Below are positions 39,148 through 47,152 of a DNA stretch of 64,000 nt, piece after piece; positions within the stretch are counted from its first letter, which is position 1; each line of letters opens with the position of its first letter. Source of the stretch: Pseudomonas azerbaijanoccidentalis (lineage in GTDB: Bacteria; Pseudomonadota; Gammaproteobacteria; Pseudomonadales; Pseudomonadaceae); assembly GCF_019145495.1 (NCBI RefSeq), contig NZ_JAHSTU010000009.1, forward strand, positions 62,001 to 126,000, written 5' to 3'. The notes beneath the pieces were generated by a model. It saw only the letters and a list, made by a program, of their open reading frames with translations. It was not told where the DNA came from and did not search any database. The translations under genes and the position numbers were made by a program.

Positions 39148-39159
39148 TTTTTTAAGCGT

Positions 39160-40515
39160 TTACGCGCCGACTACGATCGGCCTTGCCAGAGGCGGGACGG
39201 CGGCGCTGACAGGCGCGATACCGGCTTCGAACTCTGGACGGAAGTATTTGATTGCGCTGCCCAACGGTTCCACGGCGCCCGGTGCGTGAGCACAGAAAGT
39301 CTTGCCTGGGCCGAGGAAACCGACCAGACCCAGCAGGGTCTCGATGTCGCCTGGCTGGCCTTGACCGTTCTCGATGGCCATCAAGAGCTTGACGCTCCAT
39401 GGCAAACCATCGCGGCATGGGGTGCAGAAACCGCAGGATTCACGGGCGAAGAACTGCTCCATGTTGCGCAGCAGCGACACCATGTTGACGCTGTCGTCCA
39501 CCGCCATGGCCAGGCCGGTACCCATACGGGTGCCCACTTTGGCGATGCCGCCGGCGTACATTTGTGCGTCCAGGTGTTCCGGCAACAGGAAGCCGGTACC
39601 GGCGCCCCCAGGCTGCCAGCACTTGAGCTTGTAACCGTCGCGCATGCCGCCAGCGTAGTCTTCGAACAGCTCGCGACCGGTGACGCCGAACGGCAGTTCC
39701 CACAGGCCAGGGTTCTTGACCTTGCCGGAGAAGCCCATGAGCTTGGTGCCCATGTCTTCGCTGCCTTCGCGGGCCAACGATTTGTACCAGTCAACGCCGT
39801 CGGCAATGATTGCCGGTACGTTGCACAGGGTCTCGACGTTGTTCACGCAAGTCGGCTTGCCCCACACGCCAACGGCGGCAGGGAAGGGCGGCTTGGAGCG
39901 CGGGTTGGCGCGGCGGCCTTCGAGGGAGTTGATCAGTGCGGTTTCTTCACCGCAGATGTAACGCCCGGCGCCGGTGTGGACGAACAGCTCGAAATCGAAG
40001 CCGCTGCCCAGGATGTTCTTGCCCAGCAGGCCCGCTGCCTTGGCTTCTTCCACGGCACGGTTGAGGTGCTTGGCGGCGGTGGTGTATTCGCCGCGCAGGA
40101 AGATGTAGCCACGGTAGGTTTTCAGCGCGCGGGCACTGATCAGCATGCCTTCGATCAGCAGATGGGGCAGTTGCTCCATCAGCATGCGGTCTTTCCAGGT
40201 GTTCGGCTCCATTTCATCCGCGTTGCACAGCAGGTAGCGGATGTTGATGGATTCGTCCTTGGGCATCAGGCCCCACTTAACGCCAGTGGGGAAGCCTGCA
40301 CCGCCGCGACCTTTAAGACCGGCGTCTTTCACGGTCTGAACGATGTCGTCCTGAGCCATGTCGGCGAAGGCTTTGCGCGCAGCCGCGTAACCGTTCTTGG
40401 CCTGGTACTCGTCGAGCCAGACGGCTTCGCCGTCATCACGCAGACGCCAGGTGAGCGGGTGTGTCTCGGCCGAACGCTTGATGCGGTTGGCTGGACCAAA
40501 AGAAGTCAGGGTCAT
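39160..40515 (-). CDS. nuoF: NADH-quinone oxidoreductase subunit F
   Basis: A 451-residue subunit with the NADH and FMN sites. GLKGRGGAGFPTGVKWGLMPK (about 64-84) is the NADH-binding glycine loop. GAGRYICGEETALINSLEGRRANPRSKPPFPA (about 176-207) carries FMN and NADH contacts. CGFCTPCRDGLPW (about 352-364) with a later Cys ligates [4Fe-4S] cluster N3. It overlaps nuoE by 4 bp. Confidence 0.97.
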   Translation of the reverse strand: MTLTSFGPANRIKRSAETHPLTWRLRDDGEAVWLDEYQAKNGYAAARKAFADMAQDDIVQTVKDAGLKGRGGAGFPTGVKWGLMPKDESINIRYLLCNADEMEPNTWKDRMLMEQLPHLLIEGMLISARALKTYRGYIFLRGEYTTAAKHLNRAVEEAKAAGLLGKNILGSGFDFELFVHTGAGRYICGEETALINSLEGRRANPRSKPPFPAAVGVWGKPTCVNNVETLCNVPAIIADGVDWYKSLAREGSEDMGTKLMGFSGKVKNPGLWELPFGVTGRELFEDYAGGMRDGYKLKCWQPGGAGTGFLLPEHLDAQMYAGGIAKVGTRMGTGLAMAVDDSVNMVSLLRNMEQFFARESCGFCTPCRDGLPWSVKLLMAIENGQGQPGDIETLLGLVGFLGPGKTFCAHAPGAVEPLGSAIKYFRPEFEAGIAPVSAAVPPLARPIVVGA

Positions 40516-41009
40516 ACGTAGCCCTCGAGCAATTTGGCAACGCCTGCTGGCTGCACATCACCGAAAGTGTCGTCGTCGATCATCAACGCCGGCGCCTTGT
40601 CGCAGTTGCCGAGGCAGCAGACCGGCAGCAGGGTGAAACGACCATCGGTGGTGGTCTGACCCAGGCCGATGCCGAGCTTGCTCTGGATTTCGCTGACCAC
40701 GGACTCGTGGCCGCCGATGTAGCAGACCATGCTGTCGCAGACGCGAATGATGTGACGGCCAACCGGCTGACGGAAGATCTGACTATAGAACGTCGCCACG
40801 CCTTCAACGTCGCTGGCCGGAATGCCGAGGATCTCGCCGATGGCGTACAGAGCGCCGTCCGGCACCCAGCCACGTTCCTTCTGGACGATCTTCAGGGCTT
40901 CGATCGACGCCGCGCGCGGGTCTTCGTAGTGATGCAGCTCGTGCTCGATGGCCGAGCGCTCGGTTTCACTCAAGGTGAAACGGTCTGTCTGGATAAGCGT
41001 GCTGTTCAT
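40512..41009 (-). CDS. nuoE: NADH-quinone oxidoreductase subunit E
   Basis: A 165-residue thioredoxin-like subunit holding [2Fe-2S] cluster N1a. The four Cys ligands are in RVCDSMVCYIGG (about 91-101, spaced C-x4-C) and PVCCLGNCDKAPALMID (about 129-144). It ends inside the nuoF start and begins 2 bp after nuoCD. Confidence 0.97.
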   Translation of the reverse strand: MNSTLIQTDRFTLSETERSAIEHELHHYEDPRAASIEALKIVQKERGWVPDGALYAIGEILGIPASDVEGVATFYSQIFRQPVGRHIIRVCDSMVCYIGGHESVVSEIQSKLGIGLGQTTTDGRFTLLPVCCLGNCDKAPALMIDDDTFGDVQPAGVAKLLEGYV

Positions 41010-41011
41010 GC

Positions 41012-42796
41012 TTAGCGGTCCACGTCGGCCATAACGAAATCGATACTACCCAGGTACGCAATCAAGTCCGCGACCATGCTGCCTTTGATCACCGAAGGGA
41101 TCTGCTGCAAGTGCGGGAAGCTTGGGGTACGAATCCGGGTGCGGTAGCTCATGGTGCCGCCATCGCTCGTCAGGTAATAACTGTTGATGCCCTTGGTCGC
41201 TTCGATCATCTGGAAGGATTCGTTGGCCGGCATGACCGGGCCCCACGAAACTTGCAGGAAGTGCGTGATCAAGGTTTCGATGTGCTGCAGCGTGCGCTCT
41301 TTCGGCGGCGGCGTGGTCAGCGGGTGATCCGCTTTGTACGGGCCTTCCGGCATGTTGCGCATGCACTGCTCGATGATCTTGATGCTCTGGCGCATTTCTT
41401 CGACGCGCACGATGCAACGATCATAGGCATCACCATTGGCGGCCAGCGGCACTTCGAACTCGAAGTTCTCGTAGCCCGAGTACGGACGCGCTTTACGCAG
41501 GTCGAAATCGCAACCGGTCGAACGCAGACCGGCACCGGTGACGCCCCATTCCAGGGCCTCTTTGGTGTTGTAGGCGGCAACGCCGATGGTCCGGCCACGC
41601 AGGATGCTGTTGTCCAGTGCGGCTTTTTGGTATTCGTCCAGACGCTTGGGCATCCACTCGACGAAATCCTTGACCAGTTTTTCCCAACCGCGCGGCAAAT
41701 CGTGGGCAACACCACCGATGCGGTACCAGGCCGGGTGCAGACGGAAACCGGTAATGGCTTCGATCACCGTGTACGCTTTCTGGCGGTCGGTGAAGGTGAA
41801 GAACACCGGGGTCATGGCGCCGACGTCCTGGATGTAGGTACCCAGGAACAGCAGGTGGCTGGTGATCCGGAAGAACTCGGCCATCATGATACGGATGACG
41901 TCGACCTTCTCCGGCACCTTGATGCCGGCCAGCTTCTCGACCGAGAGCACGTACGGCAGGTTGTTCATCACGCCGCCGAGGTAGTCGATACGGTCGGTGT
42001 ACGGGATGAAGCTGTGCCAAGACTGACGCTCGGCCATCTTCTCGGCACCACGGTGGTGGTAGCCGATGTCCGGAACGCAATCGACGATCTCTTCACCGTC
42101 CAGCTGCAGGATGATGCGGAACGCACCGTGCGCCGAAGGGTGGTTAGGGCCGAGGTTGAGGAACATGTAGTCCTCGTTCGGGCCGGAACGTTTCATGCCC
42201 CAGTCTTCAGGCTTGAAGCGCGCGGCTTCTTCCTCAAGCTGTTGCTTGGCCAGGGTCAGGCTGAACGGATCGAATTCGGTGGCGCGCGCCGGAAAGTCCT
42301 TGCGCAGCGGGTGACCTTCCCAGGTTGGCGGCATCATGATGCGCGTCAGGTGCGGGTGGCCTTTGAAGTCGATGCCGTACATGTCCCAGACTTCACGCTC
42401 GTACCAGTTGGCGTTCGGCCAGATGCTGGTGACGGTCGGCAGGCTGAGGTCGCTCTCGGACAAGGCGACTTTGATCATGACGTCGCTGTTACGCTCGATC
42501 GACATCAAGTGGTAGAACACGGAGAAATCGGCGCCGCTCGGCAGCCCTTGACGCTTGGTGCGCAGACGCTCGTCCACGCCGTGCAGGTCATAGAGCATGA
42601 CGTACGGCTTGGGCAGGTTACGCAGGAAACTCAGGACTTCGACGAGTTTGGCGCGGGCAACCCAAAGCACCGGCATGCCGGTGCGGGTAGGCTGGGCGGT
42701 GAACGCCTCCGGGCCAAAACGGTTGTTCAGTTCGACGACCACATCCTGGTCGTCTGCCTTGTAAGGCGGGATGTACAGAGCACTGCCTGTAGTCAT
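41012..42796 (-). CDS. nuoC: NADH-quinone oxidoreductase fused subunit C/D
   Basis: A 594-residue fusion of NuoC (about 1-190, with NWYEREVWDMYGIDFKGHPHLTRIMMPPTWEGHPLRKDFPA) and NuoD (about 210-594). NuoD carries NLGPNHPSAHGAFRIILQLDGE with the quinone-site His and ends with the family tail SIDFVMADVDR. The nuoC-nuoD fusion is normal for gamma-proteobacteria such as Pseudomonas and E. coli. It is often named nuoCD. There is a 72-bp gap to nuoB. Confidence 0.97.
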   Translation of the reverse strand: MTTGSALYIPPYKADDQDVVVELNNRFGPEAFTAQPTRTGMPVLWVARAKLVEVLSFLRNLPKPYVMLYDLHGVDERLRTKRQGLPSGADFSVFYHLMSIERNSDVMIKVALSESDLSLPTVTSIWPNANWYEREVWDMYGIDFKGHPHLTRIMMPPTWEGHPLRKDFPARATEFDPFSLTLAKQQLEEEAARFKPEDWGMKRSGPNEDYMFLNLGPNHPSAHGAFRIILQLDGEEIVDCVPDIGYHHRGAEKMAERQSWHSFIPYTDRIDYLGGVMNNLPYVLSVEKLAGIKVPEKVDVIRIMMAEFFRITSHLLFLGTYIQDVGAMTPVFFTFTDRQKAYTVIEAITGFRLHPAWYRIGGVAHDLPRGWEKLVKDFVEWMPKRLDEYQKAALDNSILRGRTIGVAAYNTKEALEWGVTGAGLRSTGCDFDLRKARPYSGYENFEFEVPLAANGDAYDRCIVRVEEMRQSIKIIEQCMRNMPEGPYKADHPLTTPPPKERTLQHIETLITHFLQVSWGPVMPANESFQMIEATKGINSYYLTSDGGTMSYRTRIRTPSFPHLQQIPSVIKGSMVADLIAYLGSIDFVMADVDR

Positions 42797-42868
42797 GGTT
42801 ATTTATCGCTTTCGGTCAACGTAAAGAATGAAGCCAGTTTCTCGTTCTATTAAAGAAGCAGATCTGGA

Positions 42869-43543
42869 TCAGACTTCGTCGGGGCTGCGCAGGTTGGTGA
42901 CTGCGATTCGCTGTTCGCGGCGCTTTTCCTTTTCGGAAGGCATCTCGGCGCGATACACGCCTTGATCGCCGACGACCCAGGAAAGCGGACGACGCTCCTG
43001 TCCAATCGACTCCTGCAACAGCATCAAGCCTTGCAGAAAAGCTTCAGGACGGGGCGGGCAGCCAGGCACGTAGACGTCCACGGGCAGGAACTTGTCCACC
43101 CCTTGAACGACAGAGTAGATGTCGTACATGCCACCGGAGTTGGCGCACGAACCCATGGAGATGACCCATTTAGGTTCGAGCATTTGCTCGTAGAGACGCT
43201 GAATGATCGGCGCCATCTTGATGAAGCAGGTACCGGCGATAACCATGAAATCCGCCTGACGCGGCGATGCCCGGATAACCTCGGCGCCAAAGCGCGCGAT
43301 GTCGTGGGGCGCCGTGAAGGCGGTGGTCATTTCCACGTAGCAGCACGAAAGACCGAAGTTATACGGCCACAGGGAGTTCTTGCGCCCCCAGTTGATCGTG
43401 CCGTTAAGCACGTCTTCGAGCTTGCCCATGAAGATGTTTTTGTGGACTTGATCTTCTAACGGATCGGAAACGGTTTCCCGTTCGCCAATCGGATACTGCT
43501 CGTTAGGAGCATCGGGGTCGATCCTGGTGAGATTGTATTGCAT
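42869..43543 (-). CDS. nuoB: NADH-quinone oxidoreductase subunit B
   Basis: A 224-residue subunit carrying cluster N2, the last electron donor to quinone. The ligands are the tandem Cys in NFGLSCCYVEM (about 67-68), Cys in MGSCANSGG (about 132) and Cys in VPGCPPRPEA (about 162). The ATG at 43543 is chosen because GAGG lies 8 bp upstream and the family starts MQYNLTRIDPD; the in-frame TTG two codons earlier lacks support. It starts 10 bp after the nuoA stop. Confidence 0.96.
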   Translation of the reverse strand: MQYNLTRIDPDAPNEQYPIGERETVSDPLEDQVHKNIFMGKLEDVLNGTINWGRKNSLWPYNFGLSCCYVEMTTAFTAPHDIARFGAEVIRASPRQADFMVIAGTCFIKMAPIIQRLYEQMLEPKWVISMGSCANSGGMYDIYSVVQGVDKFLPVDVYVPGCPPRPEAFLQGLMLLQESIGQERRPLSWVVGDQGVYRAEMPSEKEKRREQRIAVTNLRSPDEV

Positions 43544-43553
43544 TGCCAAAGCC

Positions 43554-43967
43554 TCATTGTTTCAGCTTCGCTTGCCGCTTGCGCCGAGCTTCCGGAGCCC
43601 AGTCAAGGGCGCCCACTCGGAATAGGTAGACAAGACCTGCCAACAGAATTGCTATGAAAACGAGAGCTTCGACGAATCCGGTCCAGCCGCTTTCGCGGAC
43701 GGACACAGACCATGCAAAGAGAAAGAGGGCTTCGATATCGAAAATCACGAAGAGCATCGCGACCAGATAGAATTTGGCTGAGAGCCGCAAGCGGGCGCCA
43801 CCTGTAGGTAGCATGCCGGACTCGAACGGTTCGTTTTTGCTGCGGCCCCAGGCTTTTGACCCGAGGAGGCTGGAGACGCCCAGCATGAAGGCACAGAGGC
43901 CGACGACGCCTAGAAGGAAAATGGCAAAGCCCCAGTTGTGGGCCATGAGTCCTGTCGCTTCGGGCAT
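43554..43967 (-). CDS. nuoA: NADH-quinone oxidoreductase subunit A
   Basis: A 137-residue subunit with three helices and the conserved loop SKNEPFESGMLPTGGARLRLSAKFYLVAMLFVIFDIEALFLFAW (about 40-85), which lines the quinone tunnel with NuoH. The ATG at 43967 was chosen because AAGGA lies about 9 bp upstream and it opens directly before the first helix; longer in-frame starts have no ribosome site. It is the first gene of the 13-gene operon. Confidence 0.95.
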   Translation of the reverse strand: MPEATGLMAHNWGFAIFLLGVVGLCAFMLGVSSLLGSKAWGRSKNEPFESGMLPTGGARLRLSAKFYLVAMLFVIFDIEALFLFAWSVSVRESGWTGFVEALVFIAILLAGLVYLFRVGALDWAPEARRKRQAKLKQ

Positions 43968-44083
43968 GCTGGAAATCCTTAACAGAGAGCAAAGGTCTCT
44001 GAGCTTGAAAAAGAACAAAGCAGTGACGATATGTCGCAGCAATCAATCCCACTGATTTTATGGCTAAACACCCGGCAAGTAAA

Positions 44084-44112
44084 ATTCCTATAGCGAAATT
44101 TATTATAGGAAT
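44084..44112 (-). promoter_or_regulatory. nuo promoter region with an overlapping 9-bp inverted repeat
   Basis: On the minus strand TATAAT (plus 44102-44107) is a perfect -10 hexamer, with no matching -35 at 17 bp (TTGAGG is 19 bp away). ATTCCTATA (44084-44092) and TATAGGAAT (44104-44112) are a perfect 9-bp inverted repeat around an 11-bp centre, so a dimeric regulator bound here would cover the -10 box and the start site. The predicted leader to nuoA is about 126 nt. Confidence 0.5.
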
Positions 44113-44216
44113 AAGGACATAGCGAACCTCAAAAGCCCTGTGGCCCTTGGCCCGTGGGCATTAGCCGGCATTTCGTCAATTATGTTTTGTAGGGAATGTA
44201 ACGAACATAGTTTCAG

Positions 44217-44235
44217 CTAAATGATAATCAATATT
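44217..44235. promoter_or_regulatory. Fur-box-like sequence upstream of the nuo promoter
   Basis: The central nine bases TGATAATCA (44222-44230) match the core of the 19-bp Fur consensus; overall about 14 of 19 positions agree. It lies about 110-130 bp upstream of the likely nuo -10 box. A/T-rich DNA can give such matches by chance. Confidence 0.25.
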
Positions 44236-44300
44236 GTTTGGGTTGGTTTTTAAACTGTTTATTCCGCAAGTGCGCAGAAAGTTGCCTTATATGCGCGTTA

Positions 44301-44391
44301 CTGTAGGAGCTGACGAGTGAAACGAGGCTGCGATCTTTCAAAGGCAAGATCAAAAGATCGCAGCCTCGTTTCACTCGTCAGCTCCTACAGG
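44301..44391. repeat. REP pair, long-head variant
   Basis: Left unit TGTAGGAGCTGACGAGTGAA then ACGAGGCTGCGATC; right unit is its exact mirror. The head GACGAGTGAAACGA replaces the usual short CCGAAGG. It lies between nuoA and the aceA terminator. Confidence 0.85.
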
Positions 44392-44420
44392 GTTCTGTGG
44401 TGTTTGGTAAATCGCACGCA

Positions 44421-44449
44421 AAAAAAACGCCCCGAACCAGTCGGGGCGT
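44421..44449 (-). terminator. Intrinsic terminator of aceA
   Basis: ACGCCCCGA (44427-44435) pairs with TCGGGGCGT (44441-44449), loop ACCAG, with a T7 run on the minus strand. It lies 63 bp beyond the aceA stop. The rest of the 543-bp gap 43968-44511 holds the nuo promoter elements and a REP pair; no gene is seen. Confidence 0.9.
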
Positions 44450-44511
44450 CAGATGGGCGGCGTTGCGGTTTCTAATCAGTCCGCAACGGCCGTTTGCTCA
44501 GGCGAAGCAGA

Positions 44512-45837
44512 TCAGTGGAACTGTTCTTCTTCAGTCGAACCGGTCAGTGCGGTAACCGAAGACGAGCCACCCTGGATCACAGTGGTCATGTCGTCGAAGT
44601 AGCCGGTGCCCACTTCCTGCTGGTGAGCCACGAAGGTGTAGCCTTTCGAAGCGTCAGCGAATTCCTGCTCTTGCAGCTTCACGTAGGCAGTCATGTCGTT
44701 GCGGGCGTAGTCGTGCGCCAGGTTGAACATGCTGTGCCACATGTTGTGAATGCCGGCCAGGGTGATGAACTGGTGCTTGTAACCCATGGCGGACAGTTCG
44801 CGCTGGAACTTGGCGATGGTCGCGTCGTCCAGGTTTTTCTTCCAGTTGAAGGAAGGCGAGCAGTTGTACGACAGCAGTTGGTCCGGGTATTCCTTCTTGA
44901 TCGCTTCAGCGAAGCGACGAGCCTCGTCCAGGTCTGGCTTGGCGGTTTCGCACCAGATCAGGTCGGCGTACGGAGCGTAAGCCAGGCCGCGAGCGATGGC
45001 CTGGTCCAGGCCGGCGCGCACTTTGTAGAAGCCTTCCTGGGTACGTTCGCCAGTCACGAATGGCTGGTCGTACGGGTCGCAGTCCGAAGTCAGCAGGTCA
45101 GCGGCGTTGGCGTCGGTACGGGCCAGGATGATAGTCGGAGTACCGGCAACGTCAGCAGCCAGACGGGCAGCGGTCAGCTTTTGTACGGCTTCCTGGGTAG
45201 GCACCAGCACCTTGCCGCCCATGTGGCCGCATTTTTTCACGGAAGCCAGTTGGTCTTCGAAGTGAACGCCGGCAGCGCCTGCTTCGATCATGCTCTTCAT
45301 CAGCTCGTAAGCGTTCAGTACGCCGCCGAAACCGGCTTCGGCGTCAGCAACGATCGGCGCGAAGTAGTCGATGTAGCCGTCGTCGCCCGGGTTCTTGCCG
45401 GCTTTCCACTGGATCTGGTCGGCACGACGGAACGAGTTGTTGATGCGCTTGACCACGGTTGGAACCGAGTCCACCGGGTACAGCGACTGGTCCGGGTACA
45501 TCGATTCGGCGGAGTTGTTGTCCGCAGCCACTTGCCAGCCCGACAGGTAGATTGCTTGGATGCCGGCTTTGACTTGTTGCACAGCCTGGCCGCCGGTCAG
45601 GGCGCCCATGCAGTTGACGAAATCTTTCTCAGGACGGAAGGCTGGCTTGGCACCCTGGGTCACCAGGTTCCACAGCTTCTCGGCGCCCATTTTTGCAAAG
45701 GTGTGCTCAGGTTGAACCGAGCCACGCAGGCGGACGACGTCAGCAGCGGAGTAAGTGCGTGTCACGCCTTTCCAGCGCGGGTTTTCAGCCCAGTCTTTTT
45801 CGAGGGCTGCAATTTGCTGTTCGCGTGTCAGTGCCAT
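44512..45837 (-). CDS. aceA: Isocitrate lyase
   Basis: A 441-residue glyoxylate-shunt enzyme splitting isocitrate to succinate and glyoxylate, needed for growth on acetate and fatty acids. The active-site signature is KKCGHMGGKVLVP (about 204-216, containing K-K-C-G-H), with IEAGAAGVHFEDQLASV just before it and LSYNCSPSFNWKKNL (about 318-332) contacting substrate. Length is that of the shorter bacterial ICL class rather than the ~530-residue Pseudomonas-type, which is also known in the genus. It is monocistronic, with its own terminator and a long upstream region with two inverted repeats. Confidence 0.95.
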   Translation of the reverse strand: MALTREQQIAALEKDWAENPRWKGVTRTYSAADVVRLRGSVQPEHTFAKMGAEKLWNLVTQGAKPAFRPEKDFVNCMGALTGGQAVQQVKAGIQAIYLSGWQVAADNNSAESMYPDQSLYPVDSVPTVVKRINNSFRRADQIQWKAGKNPGDDGYIDYFAPIVADAEAGFGGVLNAYELMKSMIEAGAAGVHFEDQLASVKKCGHMGGKVLVPTQEAVQKLTAARLAADVAGTPTIILARTDANAADLLTSDCDPYDQPFVTGERTQEGFYKVRAGLDQAIARGLAYAPYADLIWCETAKPDLDEARRFAEAIKKEYPDQLLSYNCSPSFNWKKNLDDATIAKFQRELSAMGYKHQFITLAGIHNMWHSMFNLAHDYARNDMTAYVKLQEQEFADASKGYTFVAHQQEVGTGYFDDMTTVIQGGSSSVTALTGSTEEEQFH

Positions 45838-45901
45838 GGGAGATAAACCTCGTCGCGTCTTTATGAAAAGTTGTTCTGCGGTGGAAAATTCCTGCGCTCG
45901 C

Positions 45902-45923
45902 TGACCAGAAGCTTAGGTGGTCA
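45902..45923. promoter_or_regulatory. Inverted repeat close to the aceA start
   Basis: TGACCA (45902-45907) and TGGTCA (45918-45923) are perfect 6-bp arms around a 10-bp centre containing AAGCTT. It lies about 65 bp upstream of the aceA ATG. It could be an operator for a second regulator or part of the leader RNA. Confidence 0.35.
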
Positions 45924-46168
45924 AGTCGGATTCGGCGGGGATGGCGACGGGATGAACGATGGGCTCGAGGGGAAGTGAGCAGGTAAAGGCGAACTGGCGG
46001 GCGCATTCGGGCGTCGTGGGCCTTAGTGCGAACATCAGAGTGGTGCCGGGTTACCTAATTACGCTTCCGTCCCTCGGGACAACTTCGTTCCAGTCGGCAA
46101 CCTCGTCAAACACACCTTGTGGGCGGTACAGACACGAAGCGGCTCGCGGGGTAGGTGCGAACGTCGCC

Positions 46169-46210
46169 TCGAAGGCCCTTGCCAGGGCCCCTGATTAGCG
46201 GGAGCGAGGC
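46169..46210 (-). other. Hairpin-forming 5' end of the predicted aceA leader
   Basis: An inner perfect stem GGCCCT (46174-46179) / AGGGCC (46184-46189) has a 4-nt loop. It is flanked by an outer pair GCCTCG (46166-46171) / CGAGGC (46205-46210). Only the inner hairpin is surely within the transcript, since transcription is predicted near 46205. Apart from these elements the 475-bp gap 45838-46312 shows no gene. A free-standing small RNA cannot be excluded. Confidence 0.35.
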
Positions 46211-46211
46211 C

Positions 46212-46240
46212 ATCATGCCTTTGCTTTTTTGACTCGTCAA
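46212..46240 (-). promoter_or_regulatory. Predicted aceA promoter
   Basis: On the minus strand TTGACG (plus 46235-46240) and CATGAT (plus 46212-46217) are separated by exactly 17 bp. It is the best sigma-70 match between the upstream gene and aceA, and gives a leader of about 370 nt. A strong palindrome lies directly upstream. Confidence 0.5.
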
Positions 46241-46246
46241 ACGTTT

Positions 46247-46272
46247 TGTAGTGCTTTTTTTCAAGCACTACA
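46247..46272. promoter_or_regulatory. 26-bp palindrome upstream of the aceA promoter, candidate RccR site
   Basis: TGTAGTGCTT and AAGCACTACA are perfect 10-bp arms around a 6-bp T-rich centre, ending 6 bp from the predicted -35 box. From memory, the KDPG-responsive RpiR-type regulator RccR of P. fluorescens controls aceA through a long pseudo-palindrome with TGTAGT/ACTACA half-sites. The arms fit, but the published aceA site is about 28 bp, so spacing should be checked. In RNA it could also act as a hairpin ending the upstream gene's transcript, although no T-run follows. Confidence 0.55.
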
Positions 46273-46312
46273 TCTTTGGTCTAATACGACTTGTCAGTCA
46301 GTTTTCGATGCC

Positions 46313-47074
46313 TTAGTCCAAAGTATCGACTTTCACCCGCAGGGTCATGTCATCGCGCCCCTGAGTCGAGTAGCTGCGGGCCACGCCCTGTTTGTCGGCC
46401 TGGGTCTGGCGATTCACGCCGGCCAGGAGGATCCATTCGCCCAGGCGCCCAGTGACAGTTGTGTCGGTGCTTTGCACGTTCACTACATCGGGACGTTCCT
46501 GGCTCATGCGGTCACGGTTGGTACTGATCGACAGGTGAACGATCTCTCCCGTGACATTGGCGGTGACGTAAAAACCTTGGGTGACATTGCGGTATTCGGT
46601 CTGGCTGCGCAGGTCGCCGTAGGAGTCCGACTGGGTGCTGGTCAACGGTACGCTTTGACCGACCTGGATTAGCGCCGGCATGCCGTCGGTGGCCTGGACT
46701 TGTTGAATACCGCCGTCTCGACTGGCGGTGCTGCGGCTGATGATGCGTGTCTGACTGGGCTTGGCGCCGTTCACCGAATAACCCTGGTCGCCCTGAACGT
46801 TGTTTTCATTAGTGTCGACGGTGATCAGCAGGCGTTTGGGTGCGGTATCGAGTTGGGATAGGAGGGCTTTAAGTTCGTCGATCTTGCGTTGATCCGCGTT
46901 GACGATGAGCTGATTGCCGTAGGCGCTGACTTGGCCATCCTTGCCAATGAAATCCTGTGCGACGGGCAGCATGTCGGCGCTGGTGTGGTAGTTCAGTGGC
47001 ACGATTTCGGTGGCGGCCATGACCGAAAAACTGCAGGTTACCAACAGTGTGGTGAGCAGGGTGCGTAGGGACAT
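46313..47074 (-). CDS. Secretin N-domain (NolW-like) exported protein
   Basis: A 253-residue protein with a signal peptide (MSLRTLLTTLLVTCSFSVMA). Residues about 23-85 form a secretin N-terminal short domain: IVPLNYHTSADMLPVAQDFIGKDGQVSAYGNQLIVNADQRKIDELKALLSQLD, the KH-like fold of GspD/PilQ/NolW periplasmic rings. No pore-forming secretin domain follows; instead a beta-rich region (about 100-253) with VGQSVPLTSTQSDSYGDLRSQTEYRNVTQGFYVTANV, which resembles a fragment of the type II/III secretin core. It is an orphan with no secretion genes nearby. The ATG at 47074 opens on the signal peptide. Function unknown. Confidence 0.75.
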   Translation of the reverse strand: MSLRTLLTTLLVTCSFSVMAATEIVPLNYHTSADMLPVAQDFIGKDGQVSAYGNQLIVNADQRKIDELKALLSQLDTAPKRLLITVDTNENNVQGDQGYSVNGAKPSQTRIISRSTASRDGGIQQVQATDGMPALIQVGQSVPLTSTQSDSYGDLRSQTEYRNVTQGFYVTANVTGEIVHLSISTNRDRMSQERPDVVNVQSTDTTVTGRLGEWILLAGVNRQTQADKQGVARSYSTQGRDDMTLRVKVDTLD

Positions 47075-47152
47075 ATCCGTTATCTCCGCAATCAAAGGCT
47101 TGATATTGCCACTTTGTCGGCCCGGGATGGGGCAAGTTGAATCGTAGACAGC

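Noticed and set aside
46200..46260. Stand-alone small RNA with terminator next to the aceA promoter, plus strand
   Set aside because: AGGC/GCCT before TTGCTTTTTT is only a 4-bp stem, and the same bases better fit the minus-strand aceA promoter.
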